DNA from: UBA5018 sp947463165
GTDB taxonomy: Bacteria; Cyanobacteriota; Cyanobacteriia; PCC-6307; Cyanobiaceae
DNA: 64,000 bases
NCBI GenBank assembly: GCA_943371245.1
Contig: CALRTY020000021.1
Location: forward strand, 1-64,000
Direction: 5' to 3'
Shown here: positions 9,000 through 16,894 of the stretch, piece after piece
Numbering within the stretch: the stretch's first letter is position 1
How the letters are laid out: each line of letters begins with the position of its first letter
The notes under the pieces: generated by a model
The model's input: only the letters and a program-made list of their open reading frames with translations
The model's database searches: none
What the model was told of the DNA's origin: nothing
Made by a program: the position numbers and the translations under genes

Positions 9000-9683
9000 A
9001 TGGAGTTGCATGCCGATCTCAGCCAGCGCGTGGTGCTAGATACCGCCACCCTGGCCTGGTCCCCATCGCCGCTGGCGGGCGTGGAGCGGCGCATGCTCGA
9101 TCGCCGCGGCGGTGAAGTGGCCCGCGCCAGCTCGATCGTGCGCTATGCACCCGGCAGCCGCTTCGATCGGCACTGCCATGGTGGTGGCGAAGAAATCCTG
9201 GTGCTCACGGGCACCTTTTCCGATGAACAGGGCGACTATCCAGCGGGCAGCTACCTGCGCAACCCCGTTGGTTCCCAACATACGCCATTTAGCACCGAAG
9301 GCTGCACGATCCTGGTGAAGCTGCATCAGATGCACCCAGCTGATCAGCGGCGCCTGGTGATCGATACGCGTCAGGCCGATTGGTTTCCTGGTTTGGTGCC
9401 AGGCCTGCAGGTGCTGCCGTTACATAGCTTTGGCTCGGAGCAGGTGGCCCTGGTGCGCTGGCAGCCCGGCACCCTGTTTTCAGCTCATCGCCACGCTGGT
9501 GGCGAGGAAATCCTGGTGCTTGATGGGCTATTTCAGGATGAACTGGGCAGCTATCCAGAGGGCAGCTGGCTGCGCAATCCCCCCGGCAGTGTTCACCGCC
9601 CCTGGAGCGATACAGGCTGCACGATCTGGGTAAAGACCGGCCATCTGCCGGCTACCCAAGGTCCGGATGGCTCAGAAATGTGA
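9000..9683 (+). CDS. Bicupin protein (ChrR-like cupin repeats)
   Basis: The start is placed at MELHADLSQRV (ATG at 9000), 13 codons inside the open frame. The 227-residue product contains two tandem cupin domains. Each holds a near-identical metal-binding core: FDRHCHGGGEEILVLTG in the first and FSAHRHAGGEEILVLDG in the second, each followed by YP-G-S-LRNP-GS-H. The paired His and Glu suggest one metal per domain. The pattern resembles the cupin of anti-sigma factor ChrR, but the N-terminal sigma-binding zinc domain is absent, so an enzymatic or sensing role is equally possible. Confidence 0.75.
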   Translation: MELHADLSQRVVLDTATLAWSPSPLAGVERRMLDRRGGEVARASSIVRYAPGSRFDRHCHGGGEEILVLTGTFSDEQGDYPAGSYLRNPVGSQHTPFSTEGCTILVKLHQMHPADQRRLVIDTRQADWFPGLVPGLQVLPLHSFGSEQVALVRWQPGTLFSAHRHAGGEEILVLDGLFQDELGSYPEGSWLRNPPGSVHRPWSDTGCTIWVKTGHLPATQGPDGSEM

Positions 9684-9721
9684 GCCTGGGGATAGGCGCA
9701 TGCCAATTATTAAGGGCTTCC

Positions 9722-11134
9722 CTAATCCACAGCAGTAAACTGCTGCTCCAGCAGCGGCAGCAGCCGTTCCAGGGCCACCCCGCGACTGGCTTTGAGCAAT
9801 AGGCAATCGCCCGGCTGCAGCCACTGCTCCAGCGGCGGCGCGGCCTGCTCGGGGCTGGCCACCCCCACCAGGCGCGGCAGGCCGGCGGCGGCTGCCAGCA
9901 TCGCTTCCCCTTCTGCACCCTCGGCCACCACCACCAGGCCGTCGAGGCCTAGTTCTGCGGCGCGGCTGCCCACCTGGTGATGCAACTCCAGGCTCTGGTC
10001 GCCCAACTCGAGCATCTTGCCCAACACGGCAAAGCGGCGCCCCGGCTGGCTATTTAGTAGCTCCAGCGCCGCCAGCACCGCCTCTGGCGAGGCGTTATAG
10101 GTTTCATCCAGCACGGTGATGCCACCGATCAGCCGCCGCTGGTGGCGGCCGTCGGGTACGTCTACCTGCAGGGCGGTGAGCAGCTTCGGCGGCACCCCCA
10201 GCAGCTCGGCGACGGCCAGGGCCAACAGCAGGTTGCGGGCGTTGTGACGCCCCGGCAGCGGCAGCGCCAGCGATAACTGCCCCAGCCGCAGGCTTGAATC
10301 GGCCTCCAAGTATTCGCCCAGCAGATCGGCATGGGCGCTGCCGGCTTCATCGGCGAGGGCGATGCGCACCACCCGGCCAGTCCACACCCGCGCCAGGGCT
10401 GCCTCCAGCAGCGGATCCCCCGCTGGGATCACCACCGCTCCATCGGGGTGCAGTTGGGCGGTGATTTCACATTTGGCCTGGGCGATCGCCTCGCGACTGC
10501 CCAACCGGCCGATGTGGGCGGTGCCGATATTGGTGATCACCGCAAGATTGGGTTCGGCGCAGCGGCTGAGGCGCTCGATTTCCCCCAACCCCCGCATACC
10601 CATCTCCACCACCACCGCCCGGTGATCAGCGCTGCTGCTGAGCAGGGTGAGCGGTACGCCGATGTCGTTGTTTTGATTGCCGCTGGAGGCCTGAATCGGC
10701 CCCAGGGGGGCCAGGGCCGCCTGAATCAATTGGCGGGTGGTGGTCTTGCCGGCGGAGCCGGTCACCGCCACCACCTGCAAGGCCAACTGGCGACGCCAGC
10801 AGGTGGCCAGCTGTTGGTAGGCCAGCTGGCTGTCCTCCACCCACCAGAGGTGGCAGCCGGCGGCGCTGGCCTGGGCCGGCAATTGCTCGGCTGCTGCTGG
10901 GGTCAGCCGCTCTGGCTGGGCGAGCAGGGCGCGGCAGCCGGCGGCGATCGCCGCTTCCAGGAAGCCATGGCCATCGAAGCGTTCGCCGATCAGGGGCACA
11001 TAGAGGTCGCCGGCCTGCAGCTGGCGGCTATCTGTGCAAATTTGCCTGAGCCGTAGCTCGGCCTGATCGGAATCGAGGGCACCGCTGGCCGGTGCTCCCC
11101 ATAGCTGCTGAAGGGCGCCCAATTGCAGCGTCAT
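9722..11134 (-). CDS. murF: UDP-N-acetylmuramoyl-tripeptide--D-alanyl-D-alanine ligase
   Basis: This 470-residue enzyme catalyses the last cytoplasmic step of peptidoglycan precursor synthesis, adding D-Ala-D-Ala to UDP-MurNAc-tripeptide. The N-terminal Mur domain (QICTDSRQLQAGDLYVPLIG) precedes the ATP-binding centre VTGSAGKTTT (about 144-153). Next come the conserved VVVEMGMRGLGEI, NIGTAHIGRLG and DETYNASPEA segments and a C-terminal Mur ligase domain. Its start lies 5 bp after the stop of the upstream membrane protein gene, so the two form an operon. Confidence 0.93.
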   Translation of the reverse strand: MTLQLGALQQLWGAPASGALDSDQAELRLRQICTDSRQLQAGDLYVPLIGERFDGHGFLEAAIAAGCRALLAQPERLTPAAAEQLPAQASAAGCHLWWVEDSQLAYQQLATCWRRQLALQVVAVTGSAGKTTTRQLIQAALAPLGPIQASSGNQNNDIGVPLTLLSSSADHRAVVVEMGMRGLGEIERLSRCAEPNLAVITNIGTAHIGRLGSREAIAQAKCEITAQLHPDGAVVIPAGDPLLEAALARVWTGRVVRIALADEAGSAHADLLGEYLEADSSLRLGQLSLALPLPGRHNARNLLLALAVAELLGVPPKLLTALQVDVPDGRHQRRLIGGITVLDETYNASPEAVLAALELLNSQPGRRFAVLGKMLELGDQSLELHHQVGSRAAELGLDGLVVVAEGAEGEAMLAAAAGLPRLVGVASPEQAAPPLEQWLQPGDCLLLKASRGVALERLLPLLEQQFTAVD

Positions 11135-11139
11135 TAGCG

Positions 11140-12027
11140 CTAATCACCGGCATCGAGGAGGATCATGCCGGAGCCAACCCGCGCTTGACGGGCCAGCAGC
11201 CGGCCGAGGCCATCCCGCAGTTGCAGCTGCTCGTAGCCCAGCTCCAAGCTGCGCTGCCACCAGCGCTCCGCCTGGGCCTGGCGGCGCTGGCGCGAGAGGC
11301 GGCCATAGCCCTCTGCCATTTGCAACCGCAACAGGCCGCCATCGGCCTGGGCAGCGGCAATCAGCTGGTCGGGGTCCTGCTGGGCAAAGCCAGCCAGCAA
11401 CTGCTTTTCCGCCTCTGCCGCAGCTGCCGCGGCTGTTGTGGCTGCATCTGCTGCTTCTGCCTCTGCTTCTGCATCTGCTGCAGCTGCGGCTGCCTCTGGC
11501 GAGCGAGAAGCTTCCCCCTCAGCTTTTGCCGCAGTGGCCTCTGGCGAGAGCATCACTACCGAGGAGCTGCCGCTAGAAACAGCCTCGGAATCATCTCTAG
11601 ATGCCGCCTTTGATCCAGCTCCTGATGTAGCTTCTGCTCCAGCTTCGGAGAAACCAGGTTCGAGATAAGTTGACTTGGCATAGCCGGATTCAATGGAATC
11701 GGCTGTAGATGAGCTAGCTTGGGGTGGCGGGCTGGGCCGCTGGGGCAATAGCCTGGCCAACTGCCATGGCAGCAAAGTTATCAATATCAGGCCGCAGCTG
11801 AGTAGTAGTGGCCAGTAGAGGGGCGCCAGATCCCTTGGCCAGAAGCCAGGCCTGGTCAGATCTCCCTGCCAATTGCGACGCCACAACTCCTGAAACCGCA
11901 GCCGCAGGCTGGCCACCACCGCCCGCAGATCCTCTCCCAGCCGGGAAAAGGGATCCTGATAAGGCGCCGGTAGCGGAGCCCCGGACCGCTCAGGCCCGTA
12001 GCCAAACCGGGGAGGGTCTGCCGCCAT
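11140..12027 (-). CDS. Single-span membrane protein with Ala/Glu-rich region
   Basis: The 295-residue product has a basic, Pro-rich N-terminus, one membrane helix (LYWPLLLSCGLILITLLPW, about 69-87), and a long low-complexity region (about 100-205: Ser-rich then alternating Ala-Glu). The C-terminal domain of about 85 residues (LLAGFAQQDPDQLIAAAQAD to the end) has the helical spacing of a TPR-like repeat. It precedes murF by 5 bp, hinting at a cell-envelope link. No established family is recognised. The low-complexity region probably varies in length between strains. Confidence 0.7.
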   Translation of the reverse strand: MAADPPRFGYGPERSGAPLPAPYQDPFSRLGEDLRAVVASLRLRFQELWRRNWQGDLTRPGFWPRDLAPLYWPLLLSCGLILITLLPWQLARLLPQRPSPPPQASSSTADSIESGYAKSTYLEPGFSEAGAEATSGAGSKAASRDDSEAVSSGSSSVVMLSPEATAAKAEGEASRSPEAAAAAADAEAEAEAADAATTAAAAAAEAEKQLLAGFAQQDPDQLIAAAQADGGLLRLQMAEGYGRLSRQRRQAQAERWWQRSLELGYEQLQLRDGLGRLLARQARVGSGMILLDAGD

Positions 12028-12050
12028 CTTGTTCAGGCTTATTCGTCGAT

Positions 12051-12212
12051 TCAGATTTGAGAAGTCTTATAGGTTTGGATGGCTGTTCGCGGTTGGTTGG
12101 CCATTTCGGCTTGATTGGTTATTCCAGCTTGATTAGCTATTTCAGCTTGATTGGCAATTGCGGCCTGATTGGCAATTGCGGCTTGGTTGGGACGTTCGGC
12201 TTGGCTGGTCAT
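12051..12212 (-). CDS. Candidate repeat-encoded 53-residue peptide
   Basis: An ATG at 12212 opens a 53-codon frame built from hexapeptide copies of the form N-Q-A-x-I-A, encoded by seven 18-bp repeats. Because the unit is a multiple of three the frame stays open through the array. It may equally be non-coding repeat DNA that happens to be open. There is no clear ribosome site. Confidence 0.2.
   Translation of the reverse strand: MTSQAERPNQAAIANQAAIANQAEIANQAGITNQAEMANQPRTAIQTYKTSQI
12081..12206. repeat. Seven degenerate 18-bp tandem repeats
   Basis: The plus-strand consensus is GGCAATTGCGGCTTGATT; seven consecutive 18-bp units are in register with no gaps. The array lies in the 336-bp spacer between glgA and the membrane protein gene. 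The rest of the spacer (12207-12363) shows no other feature. Confidence 0.85.
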
Positions 12213-12363
12213 TAAGGGCAGCTTTAAAAATCGCCACCGGCCTCGCAGCCGCTGCCATCTGCACCTGTCGCGAAAGGAGTCTCACGCGCTGATGCAGGGC
12301 TAAGCCGGTTTTGTCGAGGTGCCCTTAAGCGGCCGCTGGAAAACATTTGCTGTCCATACCCAT

Positions 12364-13857
12364 TCAGGTTTGGTTGCGCGGTCTCCATAGGCTGGACAGC
12401 CCGCGCCGGCTGGGGTCGGCATCTTGGCCCTGGGAGAAGCGCTGCACATCGGCCGCTTCAGGGGTGGGTTCCTTCACGCCACAGACATCGCGATACATCT
12501 CGTCATAGGCCAGGGCGGAACGACTCCAGCTGAAATCGACGGACATGGCGCGCTGCTGCAGCTGGGCCCAGCTGGTTGGATTGCGATAGGCCTCCCAGGA
12601 GCGCACGATTGTGGTGTAGAAATCGATCGGCTCATAGCGATCAAAGCCATAGCCGCATCCGCTACCTTTGCCCCCTTCCGCCGCTGGATCATTGGGCGGC
12701 ACCGTATCCACCAAGCCGCCCACCATGCGCACCACCGGAATTGAGCCGTAGCGCATGGCCAGCATCTGACTAATGCCACAGGGCTCAAAGCGGCTGGGCA
12801 TCAAGAAGGCATCACTGCCGGCGTAGATAAGCCGTGATAGGGCATCGTCATAGGTGAGGAAGACAGCGAAGCGGCCGGGATGGCGAGCCGCCATCTGCCA
12901 GAGCCCCGATTCGTAGGTGCGATCTCCAGTGCCTAGCACCACAATCTGGCTGTCGGTATAGGCCAAAACCCGATCTGCCACCTGTAGCAACAGATCCACG
13001 CCCTTTTGATCCACCAGCCGACTGACCATGCCCATGAGATAGCTTTTAGGCTTTACCTCTAGCCCCATCCGCTCCTGTAAAGCTCGCTTGTTGATCGCCC
13101 TTGGAGCCAGGTCGGTGGCCGAAAACTTGGCGGGCAGGGTGATATCGGTAGCCGGGTTCCAGGCCTCCGTATCAATACCATTGACTATGCCCCGCAATTT
13201 GCCGCTAATAAAATTAAGCAATCCATCCAGTTGCTCACCATACTCGCGAGTGCGGATCTCGGCGGCGTAGGTTGGAGAAACGGCATTCACCCGATCGGCA
13301 TATAGCAGTGCCGCCGCCATGGTGTGGTCCCCTTGCATGTACCAGGGGCACCAGGTCATCCGATCCAGCTTCCAGCGCCAGGGGCCCTGGTACTTGAGGT
13401 TGTGAATCGTGAAAACTGTGCTGATCTCCGGATCTTGATGCATCCACACAGGAATCATGCCGGTGTGCCAGTCATGGCAATGCAGCACCTGGGGCTTCCA
13501 GTGGTTCCAGGCAAATTCGGCCACGGCACTGGCGAAGAAGGTGAAGCGCCAGTCCTCGTCCTCGCCGCCGTAGATGCGTTCGCCATCGAAGACCGGATGG
13601 CCCACCAAATAGAGGGGCAGCCCCGTCTCTGGCTGGCTGATTTCAAAGATGGCGAAATCGTTGCCCATCGTCTGGCCGCGCCAGATGGGCTCTGAGGGAA
13701 TCTGCAGCCGACTCCAGAGCCTGCCGTAGCCGGGCATGATCACGCGCACGTCGTGACCGAGGGCGGCCAAGGCCGGCGGCAGGGAACCCACCACATCGCC
13801 CATGCCGCCCACCTTGACCAGCGGCGCGCATTCCGCCGCAGCAAAGAGAATGCGCAT
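12364..13857 (-). CDS. glgA: Glycogen synthase (ADP-glucose type)
   Basis: The 497-residue GT5-family enzyme elongates glycogen from ADP-glucose. The start is taken at MRILFAAAECAPLVKVGG, eight codons inside the frame, which places the ADP-glucose motif K-V-G-G near residue 15 as in the family. Other signatures are HCHDWHTG, FTIHNLKYQG, NFISGKLRGIVNGIDTEAWNP and, in the C-terminal GT-B domain, PSRFEPCGISQMLAMRYGSI. The L,D-transpeptidase gene lies 65 bp upstream on the same strand. Confidence 0.94.
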   Translation of the reverse strand: MRILFAAAECAPLVKVGGMGDVVGSLPPALAALGHDVRVIMPGYGRLWSRLQIPSEPIWRGQTMGNDFAIFEISQPETGLPLYLVGHPVFDGERIYGGEDEDWRFTFFASAVAEFAWNHWKPQVLHCHDWHTGMIPVWMHQDPEISTVFTIHNLKYQGPWRWKLDRMTWCPWYMQGDHTMAAALLYADRVNAVSPTYAAEIRTREYGEQLDGLLNFISGKLRGIVNGIDTEAWNPATDITLPAKFSATDLAPRAINKRALQERMGLEVKPKSYLMGMVSRLVDQKGVDLLLQVADRVLAYTDSQIVVLGTGDRTYESGLWQMAARHPGRFAVFLTYDDALSRLIYAGSDAFLMPSRFEPCGISQMLAMRYGSIPVVRMVGGLVDTVPPNDPAAEGGKGSGCGYGFDRYEPIDFYTTIVRSWEAYRNPTSWAQLQQRAMSVDFSWSRSALAYDEMYRDVCGVKEPTPEAADVQRFSQGQDADPSRRGLSSLWRPRNQT

Positions 13858-13922
13858 GTCAGAAGGGAAATCTGGGCGCAACTTTACGGGTGGTCCGCGA
13901 CCGGTCTGCCCCAGCCGCCTTT

Positions 13923-14714
13923 TCAGGGCAAAACGATCACCGGCGTGCCCATGCTCACCAGCTCAAACAGCTCGCGCACCTGCTCGTCGTAGAGCCGCAC
14001 ACAGCCGTGGGAAACGGCCTGGCCAACGCTGCGGCGGTTCGGGGTGCCATGGAAGCCCATGGTGGTGCAACCCTTTACGGTCAGTGCCGATCGACCGTTA
14101 AAGCCGCGGCGGCCTTTGCAGTCTCGGTGGAAGCCGATCCAGCGGCTGCCGAGGGGATTTTCCGGACCTGCTGGCACCAGCTGGCCCGTGGCGGGATGCT
14201 TCCAGACGGGATTGATCACCCGCTCAATTACCTCAAACTGGCCCACCGGCGTCTCCCAGCCAGGCCTGCCCACCGCCACCGGAAAGCGGCGCAGCTCTTG
14301 GCCGCTATCGATCACCAGCAACAGGCGCCGCCGCCGGTCCAACACCAGCTCCCGCCCCTGGACGCTCCCATGGCCAGCTTTGCCATCCTCCTGGCTTTGG
14401 GCGTCGCCCACCAGGGGGTTGAGATCCCCAGGGCTGGGGCCCGCGATCTGCTGGGCCTGCATGGGCTCCAGGGGGCCGCTGAGGAAGACGCTCAGCAGGC
14501 CGGTAGTCGCCAGGATCAAAGCCAGGCCGAGCCTGAGGGGCCAGGGCCTCTGCAGGTCGCTCTTCAGGTTGGCAGCGGCAAGCGCCGGTGGCGGCAGGGG
14601 GGACACCAGGGGTGGCGGCAGGGGAGTTGCCGGCAGCGGAGTTGACCGCAGAGACTTTGGCGAAGGACCTCGATTGGGGCGGGAAGCGTCGGCAAGGAAA
14701 ATCTGAATTTTCAT
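13923..14714 (-). CDS. L,D-transpeptidase (YkuD family)
   Basis: The 263-residue envelope enzyme would make 3-3 crosslinks in peptidoglycan or attach proteins to it. After a basic Pro-rich N-terminus there is one membrane helix (about 60-78, LALILATTGLLSVFLSG). The YkuD catalytic domain occupies the C-terminal half. It ends with the diagnostic HGTPNRRSVGQAVSHGCVRL, in which the catalytic Cys and His are present. The tyrosine-free tail DEQVRELFELVSMGTPVIV is also typical. Confidence 0.88.
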   Translation of the reverse strand: MKIQIFLADASRPNRGPSPKSLRSTPLPATPLPPPLVSPLPPPALAAANLKSDLQRPWPLRLGLALILATTGLLSVFLSGPLEPMQAQQIAGPSPGDLNPLVGDAQSQEDGKAGHGSVQGRELVLDRRRRLLLVIDSGQELRRFPVAVGRPGWETPVGQFEVIERVINPVWKHPATGQLVPAGPENPLGSRWIGFHRDCKGRRGFNGRSALTVKGCTTMGFHGTPNRRSVGQAVSHGCVRLYDEQVRELFELVSMGTPVIVLP

Positions 14715-14855
14715 AGTGCGGCTGCAGCACAGCGATGGGGACTGTGCTCAAAGAGAAAGGATCTTTAGAGGAGGGGATTTGCCTTCGTTTGGGTTGATGA
14801 ATTGGTAGATGAGAAGATGGGTTTGCTGCAGCCCTGCCTACTGTAGGCAGTGTAG

Positions 14856-14990
14856 GCAGGTTTTCTGCAGGCAGGCTTGCGGCAGACAGGCTTGCTGTAG
14901 ACAGGCTTGCTGCAGACAGGCTTGACGCAGATTAGGTTTGTCGCAGACACGTTTAGTGTAGACAGATTTAGTGTAGACAGGTTTGCCGTA
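14856..14990. repeat. Nine degenerate 15-bp tandem repeats
   Basis: The plus-strand unit is close to ACAGGCTTGCTGCAG. Nine copies follow one another, with one 16-bp unit and the last copy a base short. The copies diverge progressively toward the right. Confidence 0.8.
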
Positions 14991-14994
14991 AAAA

Positions 14995-15345
14995 GAGCTG
15001 CCGAATAAAGTAGCTGCTGAATAGAGGCTTTCTGAATGCAAAGCTGCTGAATGCAGAGTTGCATAATGTAAACTGCTGTTGAGAATGCAAAGCGCTGAGT
15101 GAAAACCGCTGCTGAAGGCAAAGTGCTGCTGAATGCAAACCGCTGCTGAAGGCAAAGTGCGGGATGCGGAGCCACTCAATGCGGAATTGCTGAATACAGA
15201 CTTTTTTGTGCAGAGCCTCTGAATGCAAAGTTGCTGAATATACAGGCTTTGAAGGCAGGGTTGCTGAATTAAGAGTTGTCGAGCAAAGAGTTGTCGAATA
15301 AAGCTTTGTCGTATGCAGAGTTGTCGAATACGGATCTGCTGAGTG
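14995..15345. repeat. Degenerate 15-17 bp repeat block
   Basis: Variants of GCTGCTGAATGCAAA recur about 15 times with small length changes, directly continuing the 15-bp array on the left. The copies near 15095-15160 (ending in AAGGCAAAGTGC) are the most alike. Confidence 0.65.
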
Positions 15346-15555
15346 TGGATGGGTGGCCGTTGATTAGGGGCTGCCCAAAGGCGCCAGACAAATTTTAAAT
15401 CTCATTGGTCCCACGATGCGAATGTCGTGGTGCGAATCTCGTGATGCGTATCCCATGGCTTTAGGGGGCATCTCGGCGCCTGGTCGCTTCCCTTCTCGCG
15501 GCGCTCCTGGCCTACGGGCAGTTTTCGAGGTGCCCAGGTCTCGGGTCCCTTTGAG

Positions 15556-15669
15556 GGCTAGGGGAGTTCTGGTCGGCTGGTCCAGGGCTGACCAGTTTCC
15601 CAAGTTCTGTCCAGCCCCCAAAGTTGTGCCCAGCTCTGCCAGTTTTGACCGGCTTCTCCTGTACTGACC
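15556..15669. repeat. Six 19-bp tandem repeats
   Basis: On the minus strand the units read, in order, GGTCAGTACAGGAGAAGCC, GGTCAAAACTGGCAGAGCT, GGGCACAACTTTGGGGGCT, GGACAGAACTTGGGAAACT, GGTCAGCCCTGGACCAGCC and GACCAGAACTCCCCTAGCC. All six are exactly 19 bp. Confidence 0.85.
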
Positions 15670-15903
15670 CTGCAGCCGCAGGCAGGGGATGTTTGCGAGC
15701 TCTGGAAAAATCGAGTCACTGCTGACCAAGTCTCTAGGCCGCATGGGCTCTGCGCTGGCAGTGGCCCTTTATTGGCATGGGCTCTGAGCTGACAGGGTGG
15801 CTGAAATTGCGATTTTCCAGAGCCCGATTGGCGGCCGGTGCTGGAGGTCTGTGCTGGTGGCCTGTGCTTGAGGCCTGAGTCGGGTTGCGCTGCTGCGCAG
15901 GGT

Positions 15904-16767
15904 TCAAGGCAGCCAGTCGGCGTCGGCAAAGTTTGGTGGTCGCTTTTCCAGGAAGGCATTGCGACCTTCCTGGCCCTCGGCCGTTCGGTAAAAAAGGTGG
16001 GTGGCCTGGCCGGCCAACTCCTGCAGCCCCGCCATGCCGTCGGTTTCGGCATTGAAGGCGGCCTTGAGGCAGCGGATCGCCGTGGGACTGTGTGCCATCA
16101 CCTCCCGGCCCCAGCGCACCCCCTCCGCCTGCAGTTGCTCCAGGGGCACCACCGCGTTCACCAGTCCCATCTCCAGCGCCTCGGAGGCGCCGTATTGACG
16201 GCAGAGGAACCAGATCTCCCGAGCTTTGCGCTGGCCCACCACCCGGGCCAGGTAGCTGGCGCCAAAGCCGCCATCAAAACTGCCCACCCTGGGCCCCGTC
16301 TGCCCGAAGCGGGCATTTTCCGCCGCCAGCGAAAGGTCGCAGAGCAGATGCAGCACCTGGCCGCCGCCGATGGCGTAGCCCGCCACCAGGGCGATCACCA
16401 CCTTGGGCAGGCTGCGAATCAACCGCTGCAGGTCGAGCACGTTCAGGCGTGGTAGTCCCTGCTCGTCGAGGTAGCCGCCATCGCCACGCACGCTCTGGTC
16501 ACCGCCGGCGCAGAAGGCCCAGCCCCCGTCGTCGGCGGGCCCAGCCCCGGTGAACAGCACCACGCCCACCCGGGGGTCCTCCCGCACCCGGGTGAAGGCA
16601 TCGCAGAGTTCGATCACCGTGCGCGGCCGGAAAGCATTGCGGCAGCGGGGGCGGTTGATCGTGATCCGGGCGATGCCCTCGTCGCTGCCCTCATAAATGA
16701 TGTCCTCGTAGCTACCCAGCTGCCGCCACTGCAGCGGTGGATCGGCTGGGGAGAAGACCTCTATCAC
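15904..16767 (-). CDS. menB: 1,4-dihydroxy-2-naphthoyl-CoA synthase
   Basis: This crotonase-family enzyme closes the naphthoquinone ring in phylloquinone synthesis (cofactor of photosystem I). The open frame reaches 16935, but that would add a Gly/Ala-rich extension overlapping menD. A GTG at 16767 (VIEVFSPADPPLQW) gives 287 residues, the usual length. Family motifs are GWAFCAGGDQSVRG, NVLDLQRLIRSLPKVVIA, the oxyanion-hole region GYAIGGGQVLHLLCDLSLAA, GPRVGSFDGGFGASYLARVV and the C-terminal FLEKRPPNF. It lies just downstream of menD on the same strand, so both steps are probably co-expressed. Confidence 0.93.
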   Translation of the reverse strand: MIEVFSPADPPLQWRQLGSYEDIIYEGSDEGIARITINRPRCRNAFRPRTVIELCDAFTRVREDPRVGVVLFTGAGPADDGGWAFCAGGDQSVRGDGGYLDEQGLPRLNVLDLQRLIRSLPKVVIALVAGYAIGGGQVLHLLCDLSLAAENARFGQTGPRVGSFDGGFGASYLARVVGQRKAREIWFLCRQYGASEALEMGLVNAVVPLEQLQAEGVRWGREVMAHSPTAIRCLKAAFNAETDGMAGLQELAGQATHLFYRTAEGQEGRNAFLEKRPPNFADADWLP

Positions 16768-16894
16768 GGCCGCTGCGGCATCACAGGCGCCATTCTGCGC
16801 AGCGCCCGTCGCGGCTCCTCCACCAGCTCCGCTGATGGTCCCTGGGCCTCTGTTTTTGGTGCTGCTGCCAGGCCAGCTCCCAAGGCTGCTGTTC

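Larger units (their letters stand above)
14715..15903. other. Spacer of 1.2 kb dominated by degenerate tandem repeats
   Basis: No gene is supported between the L,D-transpeptidase start and the menB stop. Three long overlapping minus-strand frames (14765-15228) are open only because the repeats lack stop codons on that strand. Repeat blocks at 14856-15345 and 15556-15669 are listed separately. Weaker repetition also occurs just after the menB stop (15850-15903, units near 13 bp). Confidence 0.6.

Noticed and set aside
14765..15228. Three overlapping minus-strand open frames up to 136 codons
   Set aside because: They are open in all three frames because the 15-bp repeats contain no stop codons on that strand; composition is pure repeat and no start signal is present.
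14856..15345. CRISPR array
   Set aside because: The units are adjacent and degenerate with no unique spacers of constant length, and no cas genes are nearby.
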